From Bartonella sp. HY038 (GTDB lineage: Bacteria > Pseudomonadota > Alphaproteobacteria > Rhizobiales > Rhizobiaceae), in NCBI RefSeq assembly GCF_014117425.1, contig NZ_CP059725.1:1674001-1738000 (forward strand): a DNA stretch of 64,000 nt. The letters run 5' to 3'. Below are positions 9,773-17,877 of this stretch, piece by piece. The translations under genes and the position numbers were made by a program. Every line of letters starts with the position of its first letter. Position 1 is the stretch's first letter. The notes beneath the pieces are model-generated. The model ran no database searches, was not told the DNA's origin, and was given only the letters and a program-made list of their open reading frames with translations.

Positions 9773-10396
9773 ATGACAAAGGATATCCAGATATTTAAAA
9801 CCGCTTTACGGCAATCAACACAAGATTTCCTAACTATTAATGACCTCCCTCCTCAACACATAAGCGACAAATTTCGATCATTTGATGATGACGATCCTCA
9901 GGAAAACACCGAAAAATCGGCTGTTTATAGTGCTGGTAATGGTTCAGGTAGAAATCCACTTGGTTATGTCATTCAATTACTAGATTTAGGCATTGTATCA
10001 CTGCCCACAGCGCCCCATTGCGCGATAAGTATTGCAGATAATCAGATCGTCGAGCTAATGGCACAATTTTCTTTATTGGGCTTAAGCTTTGATGACGTTA
10101 AGATCCTAGCCCAAACTATCAATAATTCGTTTCATGACGCTGGCTATGTTTTTAAAACAGGTCAAACGGATATGACACAAGCGAGCTTTTTAATTGATGG
10201 ACCTACTGTTACCCTTACCTATGGCGAATGGCAGATAAAAGGTAAAGAAGACCAGCTTCGCTATCGACTGCTAATTAGTGAATGCAATCGCTTCAACAGC
10301 CCACAAAAATACGTCCCATTTTTTAGAGCAACAGTCGTAACGGAAAAAATGCGCAAGACCATTGAAATGCGAAAAGCCTACCTTTCAATGAAATAA
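9773..10396 (+). CDS. hypothetical protein, unknown family
   Basis: A 207-residue soluble protein of unknown family. A very acidic patch (FDDDDPQENTE) near residue 40 is followed by a more ordinary alpha/beta-looking region, and the end is basic and helical. The ATG at 9773 is preceded by AAGAGAAG. It is less AT-biased than its neighbours. The same frame stays open for about 40 more codons beyond its TAA, into the decayed region that follows. This may be coincidence, or it may mean that the stop truncated a longer ancestor. Confidence 0.6.
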   Translation: MTKDIQIFKTALRQSTQDFLTINDLPPQHISDKFRSFDDDDPQENTEKSAVYSAGNGSGRNPLGYVIQLLDLGIVSLPTAPHCAISIADNQIVELMAQFSLLGLSFDDVKILAQTINNSFHDAGYVFKTGQTDMTQASFLIDGPTVTLTYGEWQIKGKEDQLRYRLLISECNRFNSPQKYVPFFRATVVTEKMRKTIEMRKAYLSMK

Positions 10397-10847
10397 ATTG
10401 AGATCAACACCGCGTACAAAAATAGAAATTTCCATAAGAGCAGAAATCTATTGAGTGGCCGAAAGGCTACGCAAGATGACTATTGGGAAGCTTTTGATTA
10501 TTTAAAAAACAATCTGATGGTTTTGATTTTAGCACGCCAAATTATTTAACAAATCCATCATATGGAATAATATTAGTAGCTCATAGATCTTGGAAAAAAG
10601 AATTAAAAATCAAATTAGCCAAGTTATTCATTTCATTTGTTCACTGCGACTATTTTTTATAAGGCAATTTATAAAAATTATGAGCCCCAAACTACTTTCC
10701 TATATCATATTTGAACACGTAAAAGAAAACCCAATAGATTTAGACCTTTTACAGTATTACTTTAGAGCCGCTATCTATGAAAAATTTGGGCATGGCGGCA
10801 ATTTATTAGGATATTTAAAAGCAATGATAAAACTGCTACTATTTTAA
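10397..10847 (+). pseudogene. decayed gene with two apparent single-base frameshifts
   Basis: Three coding-like pieces follow one another in three frames. Piece A (10397 to about 10507) contains the segment SGRKATQDDYWEAFDYL. Piece B (about 10504 to 10659) contains SDGFDFSTPNYLTNPSYG and VAHRSWKKELKIKLAKLF. Piece C (about 10656 to 10847) contains NPIDLDLLQYYFRAAIYE and ends at a TAA. The A-to-B switch coincides with a run of six A (10504-10509) and the B-to-C switch with a run of six T (10653-10658). One extra base in each run would join all three into one frame of about 150 codons. No family is recognised and no convincing start is seen. True decay and homopolymer sequencing error both fit. 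Confidence 0.45.
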
Positions 10848-10910
10848 ATAACCTATACAGAGTGAAGGTTAAACATCCTTTGAATATCAAAATGGATCAA
10901 GGAAATTTTA

Positions 10911-11447
10911 ATGACGAAGATTTTATTTGATATAAAACCATTGGAACCAATAACAACACAGGACAAGGTCATATTTTCTAACCAATATATTAATCAAGAA
11001 TTATATGAAACAGAAGGTGAGGAAGTCGCAGCAATTTATGACATATGCCGATATTTAGAACGTCAAAAAAAGTGCTTATTTTACTCGCCTTTTGAAAACG
11101 ATGAATTCTATTATCCAGGGACAGCTTTAGACTTTTTTGTTCTTGATAGTTATGATGAAATTAATAAGATTATTTCAAAAGAAAACTTTTCTTACAATTT
11201 AGAATTAGGTGAAACGGATGAAAATTGTCGTTTTAATTTTAGCTATAATGGCGATAAAGTAACTGTATTGAAAACGGAATTATTTGAGCCTGATAAATTT
11301 TTATATTCTGTTGATTACACCTATGAAGAATTTTATCATATGATGAAAAAAATTTATAATTATTTATATGGTGTTGCAGAGGTTTTATTGCCTACAATCT
11401 ATTTTGATATGGTTGTAAATGCCAATTTTTTAAGAAAATTACCATAA
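10911..11447 (+). CDS. hypothetical acidic protein, possible immunity-type protein
   Basis: A 178-residue acidic, tyrosine- and phenylalanine-rich soluble protein with no recognised family. The ATG at 10911 has AAGGAA six bases upstream. The C-terminal 50 residues look helical (YEEFYHMMKKIYNYLYG). It is the last gene of the accessory block, convergent with cysN and separated from it by a GC-rich hairpin. Its character is that of small immunity proteins, but no partner toxin is present in the window. Confidence 0.6.
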   Translation: MTKILFDIKPLEPITTQDKVIFSNQYINQELYETEGEEVAAIYDICRYLERQKKCLFYSPFENDEFYYPGTALDFFVLDSYDEINKIISKENFSYNLELGETDENCRFNFSYNGDKVTVLKTELFEPDKFLYSVDYTYEEFYHMMKKIYNYLYGVAEVLLPTIYFDMVVNANFLRKLP

Positions 11448-11510
11448 AATTGTTTTTAATATCGCTTATTCAAGCATTTATTGTTTTATCGCAAAGCATT
11501 TGAAACACAA

Positions 11511-11532
11511 AAGGGGGCATTACGCCCCCGTT
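11511..11532 (-). terminator. probable terminator of the cysHDN operon
   Basis: Stem GGGGGC / GCCCCC with a five-base loop, between the convergent 10911 gene and cysN. Read on the minus strand, the stem is followed by TTTTGTGTTT, so it best serves the cys operon. On the plus strand the T-tract is poor. Confidence 0.7.
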
Positions 11533-11558
11533 TCATTAATTATTAAAATCATATCAAT

Positions 11559-13205
11559 TTAAATGCCAGCGCCTTCTTCAAAGTCATTTTGCCCTGTTTT
11601 AGTATGGTCATCAATAACCAGTCGTAAAAATGGGCGAAATAGAAAATCAACGGCAAAGATTGCGCAAGCAGCCAATGCTGGTGCACCAAAAGCCAAAGGA
11701 ATAGCTGCGAGCACCAGCGAAGCAATTGCACGCAGCAAAATAATTGCAGGAGCTTTACTGAGCGGCGCATTTAACCAAATTTGTGCCAAATGATATAAGG
11801 TAGGTGTATTTGTCGCCTTTTCAGCTTCATCATTTAAAAACTTATAATCAAAGCAATTGCGCACAACGCCAAGGGCGACGGTTTCATTGCTTATCGCATC
11901 TATCAAAATGAACGATCCAAGCCCCCTATTATCATTATAAGGCGTTGCCACCACTGGCTTTTCAACCGTGATATAAATATGGCCAATTTCGTTCATTTGC
12001 AGCGATTGGCTAGGGCTACCCTTATAGCTGTGAATATCAAATTTTTGCTCAATTGTGTCCGTGGTTGCTGGTGTTACATTGCTAGCGAGTTTTAAAATCA
12101 ACCGCCGACCATTTTCCAATGGTGTTTCACTCATCCATAGGATTTCACCCTTAAGCGTTTTAGACGGGCGAATAGGATCATCTTGGCGTACCAAAACATC
12201 ACCGCGCGAACTATCAATCTCATCTTCAAGCGTAACAGTTATTGCGTCGCCATTTATGGCTTGGGTTACATAGCCTGATGGGGTAATGATTTCCTTAACG
12301 CGGCTTGTACGGCCACTTGGCAAGGACTTTACCTTATCACCGACATTTAAAACACCGCTGCTTAATGTGCCGCAAAACCCACGAAAATCATGATTGGGAC
12401 GATTAACCCATTGAATAGGCAAACGCGGCGGCTCATCAAAATTAATATTTGATGTCGATGGCGTGATATCTTCCAAATAATCAAGCAGCGTTGGCCCTTG
12501 ATACCAGCTAAGCTTATCATCCTTTTTGGTGACATTAACGCCAAGTTTGGCACTCAATGGAATGAAGATAATATCTTGAAAATTCAAACTTGGCAGCAAT
12601 GCCCGATAATCTTTTTCAATGCGTTGAAATGTTTCTTCATCATAATCAACAAGGTCCATTTTATTAACCGCAACAATAACCGAGCGGATGCCAACCATTG
12701 AGGTTATAAAGGAATGGCGTTTGGTTTGTGGCAATATGCCTTTTCGTGCATCCACCAAAATAATGGCAAGATCGGCACTTGATGCCCCCGTTGCCATGTT
12801 ACGGGTATATTCTTCATGGCCGGGTGCATCAGCAATGATGAAGGAACGCTTTGGCGTTGAAAAGTAACGATAAGCCACATCAATAGTAATGCCCTGCTCG
12901 CGCTCGGCAGCAAGACCATCAACCAAAAGTGCAAAATCTAATACATCGTCCTTATTGCCAAATTTGCGCGAATCTTGCTCCAATGTTTCAAGCTGGTCAT
13001 CAAAAATAGCGCCAATGTCGTGTAAAATCCGCCCAATCAAGGTGGACTTCCCATCATCGACCGAACCACAGGTAATAAAGCGCAATAGCGAGCGTTGTTG
13101 CGGCATTTGCTCTGGCAAAGAAACATCAAGCGATGAGTTTAAAACCTCATCAGATGGTGAAACTTCATCAGAAGGTGAATGATCTATTTTCAAAGCAGCC
13201 GACAT
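11559..13205 (-). CDS. cysN: sulfate adenylyltransferase subunit 1 (CysN) with a hydrophobic C-terminal tail
   Basis: GTPase subunit of ATP sulfurylase; with CysD it makes adenosine 5'-phosphosulfate (APS) from sulfate and ATP. The protein has 548 residues, against about 475 in E. coli. An N-terminal extension of about 40 residues contains a repeated SPSDEV. The GTPase domain has the G1 motif GSVDDGKST near residue 50, DAPGHEEYTRNMATG and NKMD, and beta-barrel domains follow. No CysC (APS kinase) domain is attached. Instead the last 75 or so residues carry two hydrophobic stretches (AIILLRAIASLVLAAIPLAF and ALAACAIFAVDFLFRPFL) before an acidic end, which is unusual for CysN. The ATG at 13205 overlaps the cysD stop (TGATG), so translation is coupled. 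Confidence 0.93.
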   Translation of the reverse strand: MSAALKIDHSPSDEVSPSDEVLNSSLDVSLPEQMPQQRSLLRFITCGSVDDGKSTLIGRILHDIGAIFDDQLETLEQDSRKFGNKDDVLDFALLVDGLAAEREQGITIDVAYRYFSTPKRSFIIADAPGHEEYTRNMATGASSADLAIILVDARKGILPQTKRHSFITSMVGIRSVIVAVNKMDLVDYDEETFQRIEKDYRALLPSLNFQDIIFIPLSAKLGVNVTKKDDKLSWYQGPTLLDYLEDITPSTSNINFDEPPRLPIQWVNRPNHDFRGFCGTLSSGVLNVGDKVKSLPSGRTSRVKEIITPSGYVTQAINGDAITVTLEDEIDSSRGDVLVRQDDPIRPSKTLKGEILWMSETPLENGRRLILKLASNVTPATTDTIEQKFDIHSYKGSPSQSLQMNEIGHIYITVEKPVVATPYNDNRGLGSFILIDAISNETVALGVVRNCFDYKFLNDEAEKATNTPTLYHLAQIWLNAPLSKAPAIILLRAIASLVLAAIPLAFGAPALAACAIFAVDFLFRPFLRLVIDDHTKTGQNDFEEGAGI

Positions 13206-14152
13206 CAAAAATACCCCTCTTGCTTTTTTTGTTCCATGGAAGCATTGCCATCCTTATCAATCGCGCGGCCTTGCCGTTCTGATGTGCGAGATAGGCGCAT
13301 TTCTTCGCGAATATCATCTAGATTTGCAGCAGTGGATTGTATTGCACCCGTTAATGGATAGCAGCCAAGGGTGCGAAAGCGCACCGATAATTGCTCAATC
13401 TTTTCACCATCACGTAAAACCATGCGATCATCATCACGCATGATAAGCATGCCATCACGCTGCACAATAGGACGAGGTTTGGCAAAATAAAGCGGCACAA
13501 CTGGTATATTTTCCAAAGCAATATAATCCCAAATATCTTTTTCAGTCCAATTCGATAGCGGAAACACCCGAAAACTTTCTCCACTATTTTTGCGCGTATT
13601 AAATAATGACCAAGGCTCTGGCCGTTGTTTTTTAGGATCCCAGCGGTGTTCGCTTGAGCGCAGCGAGAAAACCCGTTCCTTTGCCCTGCTCTTTTCCTCA
13701 TCTCGCCTTGCACCACCAAAGGCGGCATCAAATTTATATTTGTCCAATGCTTGCTTTAAGCCTGCTGTTTTCATTACATCGGTATGGATGCGTGAACCTG
13801 AATCAAAAGGATTAATTCCTGCCTTGATGCCTTCTTCATTTTTGTGAACGATAAGATTTAAACCAAGACGCTTTACCGTTTCATCGCGAAACTCGATCAT
13901 CTCGCGAAATTTCCACCCTGTATCCACATGCAGCAATGGAAATGGCGGAATACCAGGGTAAAAGGCTTTCATCGCAAGATGAAGCATAACCGCAGAGTCC
14001 TTACCAATAGAATAGAGCATTACCGGATTATCAGCTGTTGCCGCAACTTCACGGATGATATAAATGGCTTCCGATTCAAGGCGTTGCAAATGACTTTGAG
14101 AAGCATGGTTTTTATTTGGGGTTTGCGGCTTGCCGCTTTGTTCTAAATACAT
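13205..14152 (-). CDS. cysD: sulfate adenylyltransferase subunit 2 (CysD)
   Basis: Catalytic adenylylating subunit of ATP sulfurylase, a PP-loop ATPase that works with CysN in the cytoplasm. The protein has 315 residues. The PP-loop SIGKDS lies at residues 48-53, HVDTGWKF and the Arg-rich [16 protein letters not shown] follow, and the C-terminal segment ([26 protein letters not shown]) is typical of the family. The ATG at 14152 lies two bases after the cysH stop; an in-frame TTG two codons upstream is less likely. Gene order cysH-cysD-cysN with near-zero spacing indicates one operon. Confidence 0.95.
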   Translation of the reverse strand: MYLEQSGKPQTPNKNHASQSHLQRLESEAIYIIREVAATADNPVMLYSIGKDSAVMLHLAMKAFYPGIPPFPLLHVDTGWKFREMIEFRDETVKRLGLNLIVHKNEEGIKAGINPFDSGSRIHTDVMKTAGLKQALDKYKFDAAFGGARRDEEKSRAKERVFSLRSSEHRWDPKKQRPEPWSLFNTRKNSGESFRVFPLSNWTEKDIWDYIALENIPVVPLYFAKPRPIVQRDGMLIMRDDDRMVLRDGEKIEQLSVRFRTLGCYPLTGAIQSTAANLDDIREEMRLSRTSERQGRAIDKDGNASMEQKKQEGYF

Positions 14153-14154
14153 TG

Positions 14155-14928
14155 TCAAACTTTCTCAAAAGCTGCTTGGGCTTGATTGGTCTTTTTTGCG
14201 GACAAGGAATGGCTATTTTGCACATGTAAGCCACATTCGCGGGCAGTTTCAGTTTCCCACCACCAACGGCCGGCACGCTCCTCCTCTCCAGCGCGTATGG
14301 CGCGGGTACATGGCGCGCAGCCAATAGATAAAAAGCCTTCCTTGTGTAGGCTATTAATCGGAATGTCATTTTGCTGGGCAATCAACATAAGATCGTTGCG
14401 GCTCATGTCATAAAGCGGATTTGCTTTAATAAGATTGTAACCACCATCAAAGGATACAAATGCCAAATCATGACGTGCAGCAGATTGGTCACCACGCAAA
14501 CCGGTCACCCAAAGCTGTTGCCCCATTAATGCGCGGCCTAAAGGTTCGATTTTTCGGGTAAAGCAGCACTGTTTGCGCATATCAGGTGAAAAATAAAAAC
14601 CATTAATGCCCTGATCATCAATCAATGCTTCTAGCCCCTCAGTTTGGGGGTACTTTGCTTTAATTCTAATGCCGTATTTTTCTTCTGTTTCCTGCCAAAG
14701 ACCATAGGTTTGGGGAAACAAGCGCCCCGTATCCAAGGTAACAATTTTTATAGCAAGGCGGTTTTGTGCAATAAAATGAGTAAGAACTTGATCCTCAAGG
14801 CCAAAACTGGTGGTAAAAACACAGCCCTTAGGAAAAGATTTAGTTACGGCTTCAAGGCGTTCAAGCACGGTTAAACGCGCGAATTTGCCATTAAGTTCAC
14901 CTGCAATATTGGTTAAATATTCCGTCAT
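14155..14928 (-). CDS. cysH: phosphoadenylyl/adenylyl-sulfate reductase (CysH), APS-type
   Basis: Reduces activated sulfate to sulfite with thioredoxin. The 257-residue protein has the nucleotide-binding start [12 protein letters not shown]. It carries the cysteine pair CC at residues 121-122 and CAPC at 204-207, which bind a [4Fe-4S] cluster in APS reductases and are absent from E. coli-type PAPS reductase. The ECGLH near the C-terminus carries the catalytic cysteine. It is therefore most likely an assimilatory APS reductase, consistent with no APS kinase in this operon. The ATG at 14928 follows GCGGGG; a GTG at 14961 would add 11 residues. It is first gene of cysHDN; sulfite reductase genes are not in the window. 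Confidence 0.93.
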   Translation of the reverse strand: MTEYLTNIAGELNGKFARLTVLERLEAVTKSFPKGCVFTTSFGLEDQVLTHFIAQNRLAIKIVTLDTGRLFPQTYGLWQETEEKYGIRIKAKYPQTEGLEALIDDQGINGFYFSPDMRKQCCFTRKIEPLGRALMGQQLWVTGLRGDQSAARHDLAFVSFDGGYNLIKANPLYDMSRNDLMLIAQQNDIPINSLHKEGFLSIGCAPCTRAIRAGEEERAGRWWWETETARECGLHVQNSHSLSAKKTNQAQAAFEKV

Positions 14929-15185
14929 GTCCAACCCCGCAATCAAAATAGCAAAATGCACTTTTTCGCCGATTACAGGAATTTAAACTTATTCTAGTTA
15001 TTTTGCGCCGATAGGGTTTTTAAAAAATGCCGTACAACTGAAACAAATTTTTACATTCGTTGCATTTAAGATAAATTTTATCTGCATGCAACGATGGCCC
15101 CAAATTTTGGCTCATTTTGCGGAAAAGCATGGCTAGCGATTAAGGCAATTACAGGCTTTATGCCCATTATTCAGCAATAATAAAA

Positions 15186-15245
15186 GGCTGGAAATAGACT
15201 ATTAGAATTGGCAAAACCATTTCCAATTATTGTCTATTTCCAACC
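15186..15245 (-). terminator. long imperfect hairpin, terminator of the proline-rich gene
   Basis: The inverted repeat GGCTGGAAATAGAC / GTCTATTTCCAACC lies about 40 bases after the stop of the 15285 gene. On the minus strand it is followed by CTTTTATTATT. A few mismatches lie nearer the loop. It fits a rho-independent terminator. Confidence 0.6.
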
Positions 15246-15284
15246 TTAATTAACTTTTAAGCTGACTTTAGTTCATCACCACCC

Positions 15285-15887
15285 TTAATAGAGTGATGGC
15301 CGATCATAATAGCCGCTATCATCATCACGGTAAACTGGCCGTTGGTTTTGGGGCCTTGGCCGTGGTGGGTTATAATTTGGGCGGTTATATTGCGGCCGCG
15401 CATTTGGATTATAAACTGGCCTATCGTAATCCTGACCATGTGGTCCTTGATAATTTGGTCTTGTGTCTAAGGGATAACCATGGCTATCTTGCGGTGGCAT
15501 CGGACGCGGTGGATGCGGTCTATCATATTGTGGCGGCATTGGACGCTGCGGATAAGAATTATCATATTGAGGACGATCATATTGTGGAGGCATAGGGCGT
15601 GGTGGATGCGGCCTATCGTATTGCGGTTCAGATGGCCCTGGCACAACAATCGGCCGGTCATTTTGCGGCGGCATAGGGCGCTGTGGACGGTTGCCACCTG
15701 GTGGTGGTGCAGGCTGCACAGGGCGCACTGGATATTGATTTTGTGCAGGTGGTGTTGGTGCTACTGGTGGCAATGGAGCAACAGCTGTTGGTGGATCGGT
15801 ATAAATTGTCATTTTGGCATAACTAACCGATGGCATTATTATTGCCGTTCCAAGCAATGTCAAAAAAAGTGCCGAAATCTTATTCAT
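15285..15887 (-). CDS. secreted proline-rich repeat protein
   Basis: A 200-residue protein with a signal peptide (MNKISALFLTLLGTAIIMPSVSYA, cut expected after residue 24). A mature chain follows, dominated by Pro, Arg, Gln, Asp and Tyr. Imperfect repeats of the type QYDRPHPPRPMPPQ occur about four times between residues 75 and 135, followed by a Tyr/Asn/Pro/Arg-rich end. No catalytic domain is present. It is probably a periplasmic or cell-envelope protein of low complexity; proline-rich proteins of this kind are common in alphaproteobacterial envelopes but the function is unknown. It is single and has its own terminator downstream. Confidence 0.7.
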   Translation of the reverse strand: MNKISALFLTLLGTAIIMPSVSYAKMTIYTDPPTAVAPLPPVAPTPPAQNQYPVRPVQPAPPPGGNRPQRPMPPQNDRPIVVPGPSEPQYDRPHPPRPMPPQYDRPQYDNSYPQRPMPPQYDRPHPPRPMPPQDSHGYPLDTRPNYQGPHGQDYDRPVYNPNARPQYNRPNYNPPRPRPQNQRPVYRDDDSGYYDRPSLY

Positions 15888-16248
15888 AAAAGTAACCTCA
15901 TATCATTGCTTAAAAGATAGCCCATTAATCTGAACTGTTGCTGAACAGCTCACCTCTGCAATATTTACATAGTAATCAACAAAGCGCAAAACTAAGGCGA
16001 GCATAGGCCCTATCAATTCAACAATTATTAATGACCGTTTAAACCGATTGAACATAAAATAACACTAAACGACCCAATGCTAATTTTGCCGAAGCGTTAG
16101 CGGCGAAAATCCTACAATTATATGCCCAAAAACAAAATATTCGGTAATATATTGTAATAATTTTGAATTTAACTTGACAGCCCTTGCTGTTGGCATGCTA
16201 TGAAATAAAAATAATTAGTTATGCGGTTCGCAATAAAAGGTAAAAACA
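15888..16248. other. divergent intergenic region before hfq
   Basis: This 361-base AT-rich space lies between two divergent genes. It holds a candidate hfq promoter (16174-16204); nothing else was recognised. Confidence 0.4.
16174..16204 (+). promoter_or_regulatory. candidate hfq promoter
   Basis: A consensus TTGACA at 16174-16179 is followed by a poor -10-like TATGAA at about 16199-16204, with a 19-base spacer. The ATG of hfq lies 45 bases further on. The -35 is convincing, the -10 is not. Confidence 0.4.
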
Positions 16249-16485
16249 ATGGCAGAACGGGCGCAACATCTTCAAGATTTATTTTTGAATGCCGTAAGAA
16301 AGCAAAAAATTTCATTGACAATTTTCTTGGTAAATGGCGTCAAGCTTACCGGTATTGTCACTTCCTTTGATAATTTCTGCGTATTATTGCGCAGAGATGG
16401 TCATTCGCAATTGGTTTATAAGCATGCTATTTCAACAATCATGCCAAGCCAACCAGTGCAAATGTTTGAAAATGAAGAAGATTAA
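16249..16485 (+). CDS. hfq: RNA chaperone Hfq
   Basis: Ring-forming Sm-like RNA chaperone that pairs small RNAs with mRNAs. The 78-residue length is typical of Rhizobiales. The Sm1 motif ([20 protein letters not shown]) and the Sm2 motif ([10 protein letters not shown]) are intact, and the N-terminal [12 protein letters not shown] is conserved. The ATG at 16249 follows AAAGGTAAAAACA. A strong terminator directly follows, so hfq appears monocistronic here, without the hflX gene that often accompanies it. Confidence 0.97.
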   Translation: MAERAQHLQDLFLNAVRKQKISLTIFLVNGVKLTGIVTSFDNFCVLLRRDGHSQLVYKHAISTIMPSQPVQMFENEED

Positions 16486-16511
16486 TTCTTCGACATGCAA
16501 TATTTTTTGAT

Positions 16512-16544
16512 AAAATGCCGGCTATACAGCCGGCATTTTTGTTT
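16512..16544 (+). terminator. hfq terminator
   Basis: A perfect 12-bp stem AAAATGCCGGCT / AGCCGGCATTTT with a four-base loop, followed by further T residues, 26 bases after the hfq stop. Confidence 0.9.
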
Positions 16545-16651
16545 AAAAGCATTAAATCTAATAAGCCAATAAAAACAGTACTTAACCAGATTATAAAATT
16601 GTAATGCCACACAAAAATTCCAATTTAATTTAAATTATTTGCCCTATTGCA

Positions 16652-16666
16652 GAACAATAGTGGAAC
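16652..16666. promoter_or_regulatory. LexA operator (SOS box) of lexA
   Basis: GAAC-N7-GAAC matches the alphaproteobacterial LexA box (the same as GTTC-N7-GTTC read on the other strand). It is located 52 bases before the lexA start, so autoregulation is expected. A weaker GTTC-N7-GTGC lies at 16678-16692. Confidence 0.8.
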
Positions 16667-16717
16667 ATATATGTTATGTTCACTATTTGTGCCAATGATT
16701 CGACTTATGGGGCTATT

Positions 16718-17452
16718 ATGTTAACGCGCAAACAACGTGAATTGTTGATGTTTATCCATGAAAAACTGGAAGAAACAGGAATACCACCATCATTTGATGA
16801 AATGAAAGATGCACTTGAGCTAGCATCTAAGTCAGGTATTCATCGACTTATCACCGCTTTGGAGGAGCGTGGTTTTATCCGCCGCCTACCAAACCGCGCC
16901 CGCGCAATGGAAATTATTAAACTTCCTGACATGCCCCACCGCCCCTCCTATAATTATGGAAGCATGGCGGAAGATAGTAATATGGCTTCGCCCAGTTCGC
17001 TTGCAAAATCTAAATTTCCTGTTGTAGGTAATGAAACAATTGCGGCTAATCGCCCTGTCGCTGCCAATAGCAATGTTGACATCCCAGTTATGGGACGAAT
17101 TGCAGCCGGTGTACCCATATCGGCAATTCAGCACCAAACAAGCAGCATTACTATGCCAATTGATATGATTGGCAAGGGGGAACATTATGCTCTTGAGGTT
17201 AAGGGCGATTCGATGATTGAAGCTGGTATTCATGATGGCGATACGGTGATTATCCGTAAGGCTGACGTGGCACTAACGGGCGAAATTGTGGTTGCCTTGG
17301 TTGATGATGAAGAAGCAACCTTAAAGCGCTATAAGCCTAAGGGTAGCTTTGTTGAACTTGAAGCCGCGAACCCCGCTTATGAAAATCGTATTTTTCCTGC
17401 TAATAGGGTCAATATTCAAGGAAAGCTCGTGGGGCTATTTCGCAGTTACTAA
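16718..17452 (+). CDS. lexA: LexA repressor (SOS regulator)
   Basis: Represses SOS genes and cleaves itself when RecA is activated. The 244-residue protein has an N-terminal winged helix ([19 protein letters not shown]; recognition region [18 protein letters not shown]). The C-terminal S24 peptidase domain has the self-cleavage site Ala130-Gly131 (GRIAAGVP), the catalytic Ser165 (GDSMIEAG) and Lys203 (ATLKRYKP). The linker is long, as in other Rhizobiales. The frame is open 14 codons further upstream, but MLTRK is the conserved family start and the upstream part overlaps the operator region. An SOS box precedes it. Confidence 0.96.
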   Translation: MLTRKQRELLMFIHEKLEETGIPPSFDEMKDALELASKSGIHRLITALEERGFIRRLPNRARAMEIIKLPDMPHRPSYNYGSMAEDSNMASPSSLAKSKFPVVGNETIAANRPVAANSNVDIPVMGRIAAGVPISAIQHQTSSITMPIDMIGKGEHYALEVKGDSMIEAGIHDGDTVIIRKADVALTGEIVVALVDDEEATLKRYKPKGSFVELEAANPAYENRIFPANRVNIQGKLVGLFRSY

Positions 17453-17863
17453 AGCGAACGCCTTCATTTTTCTTTTTAAATAGGTAAAAATTCTAATAAT
17501 GCACCAATTTTTGTCGACAGGAAAACAATTCGATAAAAACAACCCAAGATGCAATACTCAAAGTGCTAATGAGTTTGTTAACTTTTAATGCCCTGCAAAT
17601 AAACTTTGTAATGGGTTAACTAGATTAGTTAAGGATTTGGCATTGGGGACTAAAGATAGGGATTGGTACCAAATGGGTAAGTCCATTGCTTAAAAATCGT
17701 CTCAAATAATTAGAAAAAGATGGAATTATTTAGGTGTTTCTCTGCGCCTCTCCTTCTTGTTTTCATGATATTTAAATACCATTTTTTCAAAATTAATAGA
17801 CCTTGTTCCAATCAAGGCCCACCATCTATTGTTTATTCTGGCACCTATTGTTTATTCTGGCAC
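17453..17863. other. gene-free gap after lexA
   Basis: This 411-base stretch between two convergent genes has no credible open frame. Its right end is made of the 19-bp tandem repeat listed separately. No clear terminator was seen. Confidence 0.45.
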
Positions 17864-17877
17864 CTATTGTTTATTTT
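17826..17877. repeat. 19-bp tandem repeat, 2.7 copies
   Basis: The unit ctattgtttattctggcac occurs at 17826-17844 and 17845-17863, then partially at 17864-17877. The third copy contains the stop codon and last codons of the DUF3999 gene, so the array looks like repeated duplication of the gene's own 3' end. Confidence 0.9.

Noticed and set aside
15293..15920. Long plus-strand frames opposite the proline-rich gene
   Set aside because: They mirror the repeats of the real minus-strand gene, which has a signal peptide and a terminator.
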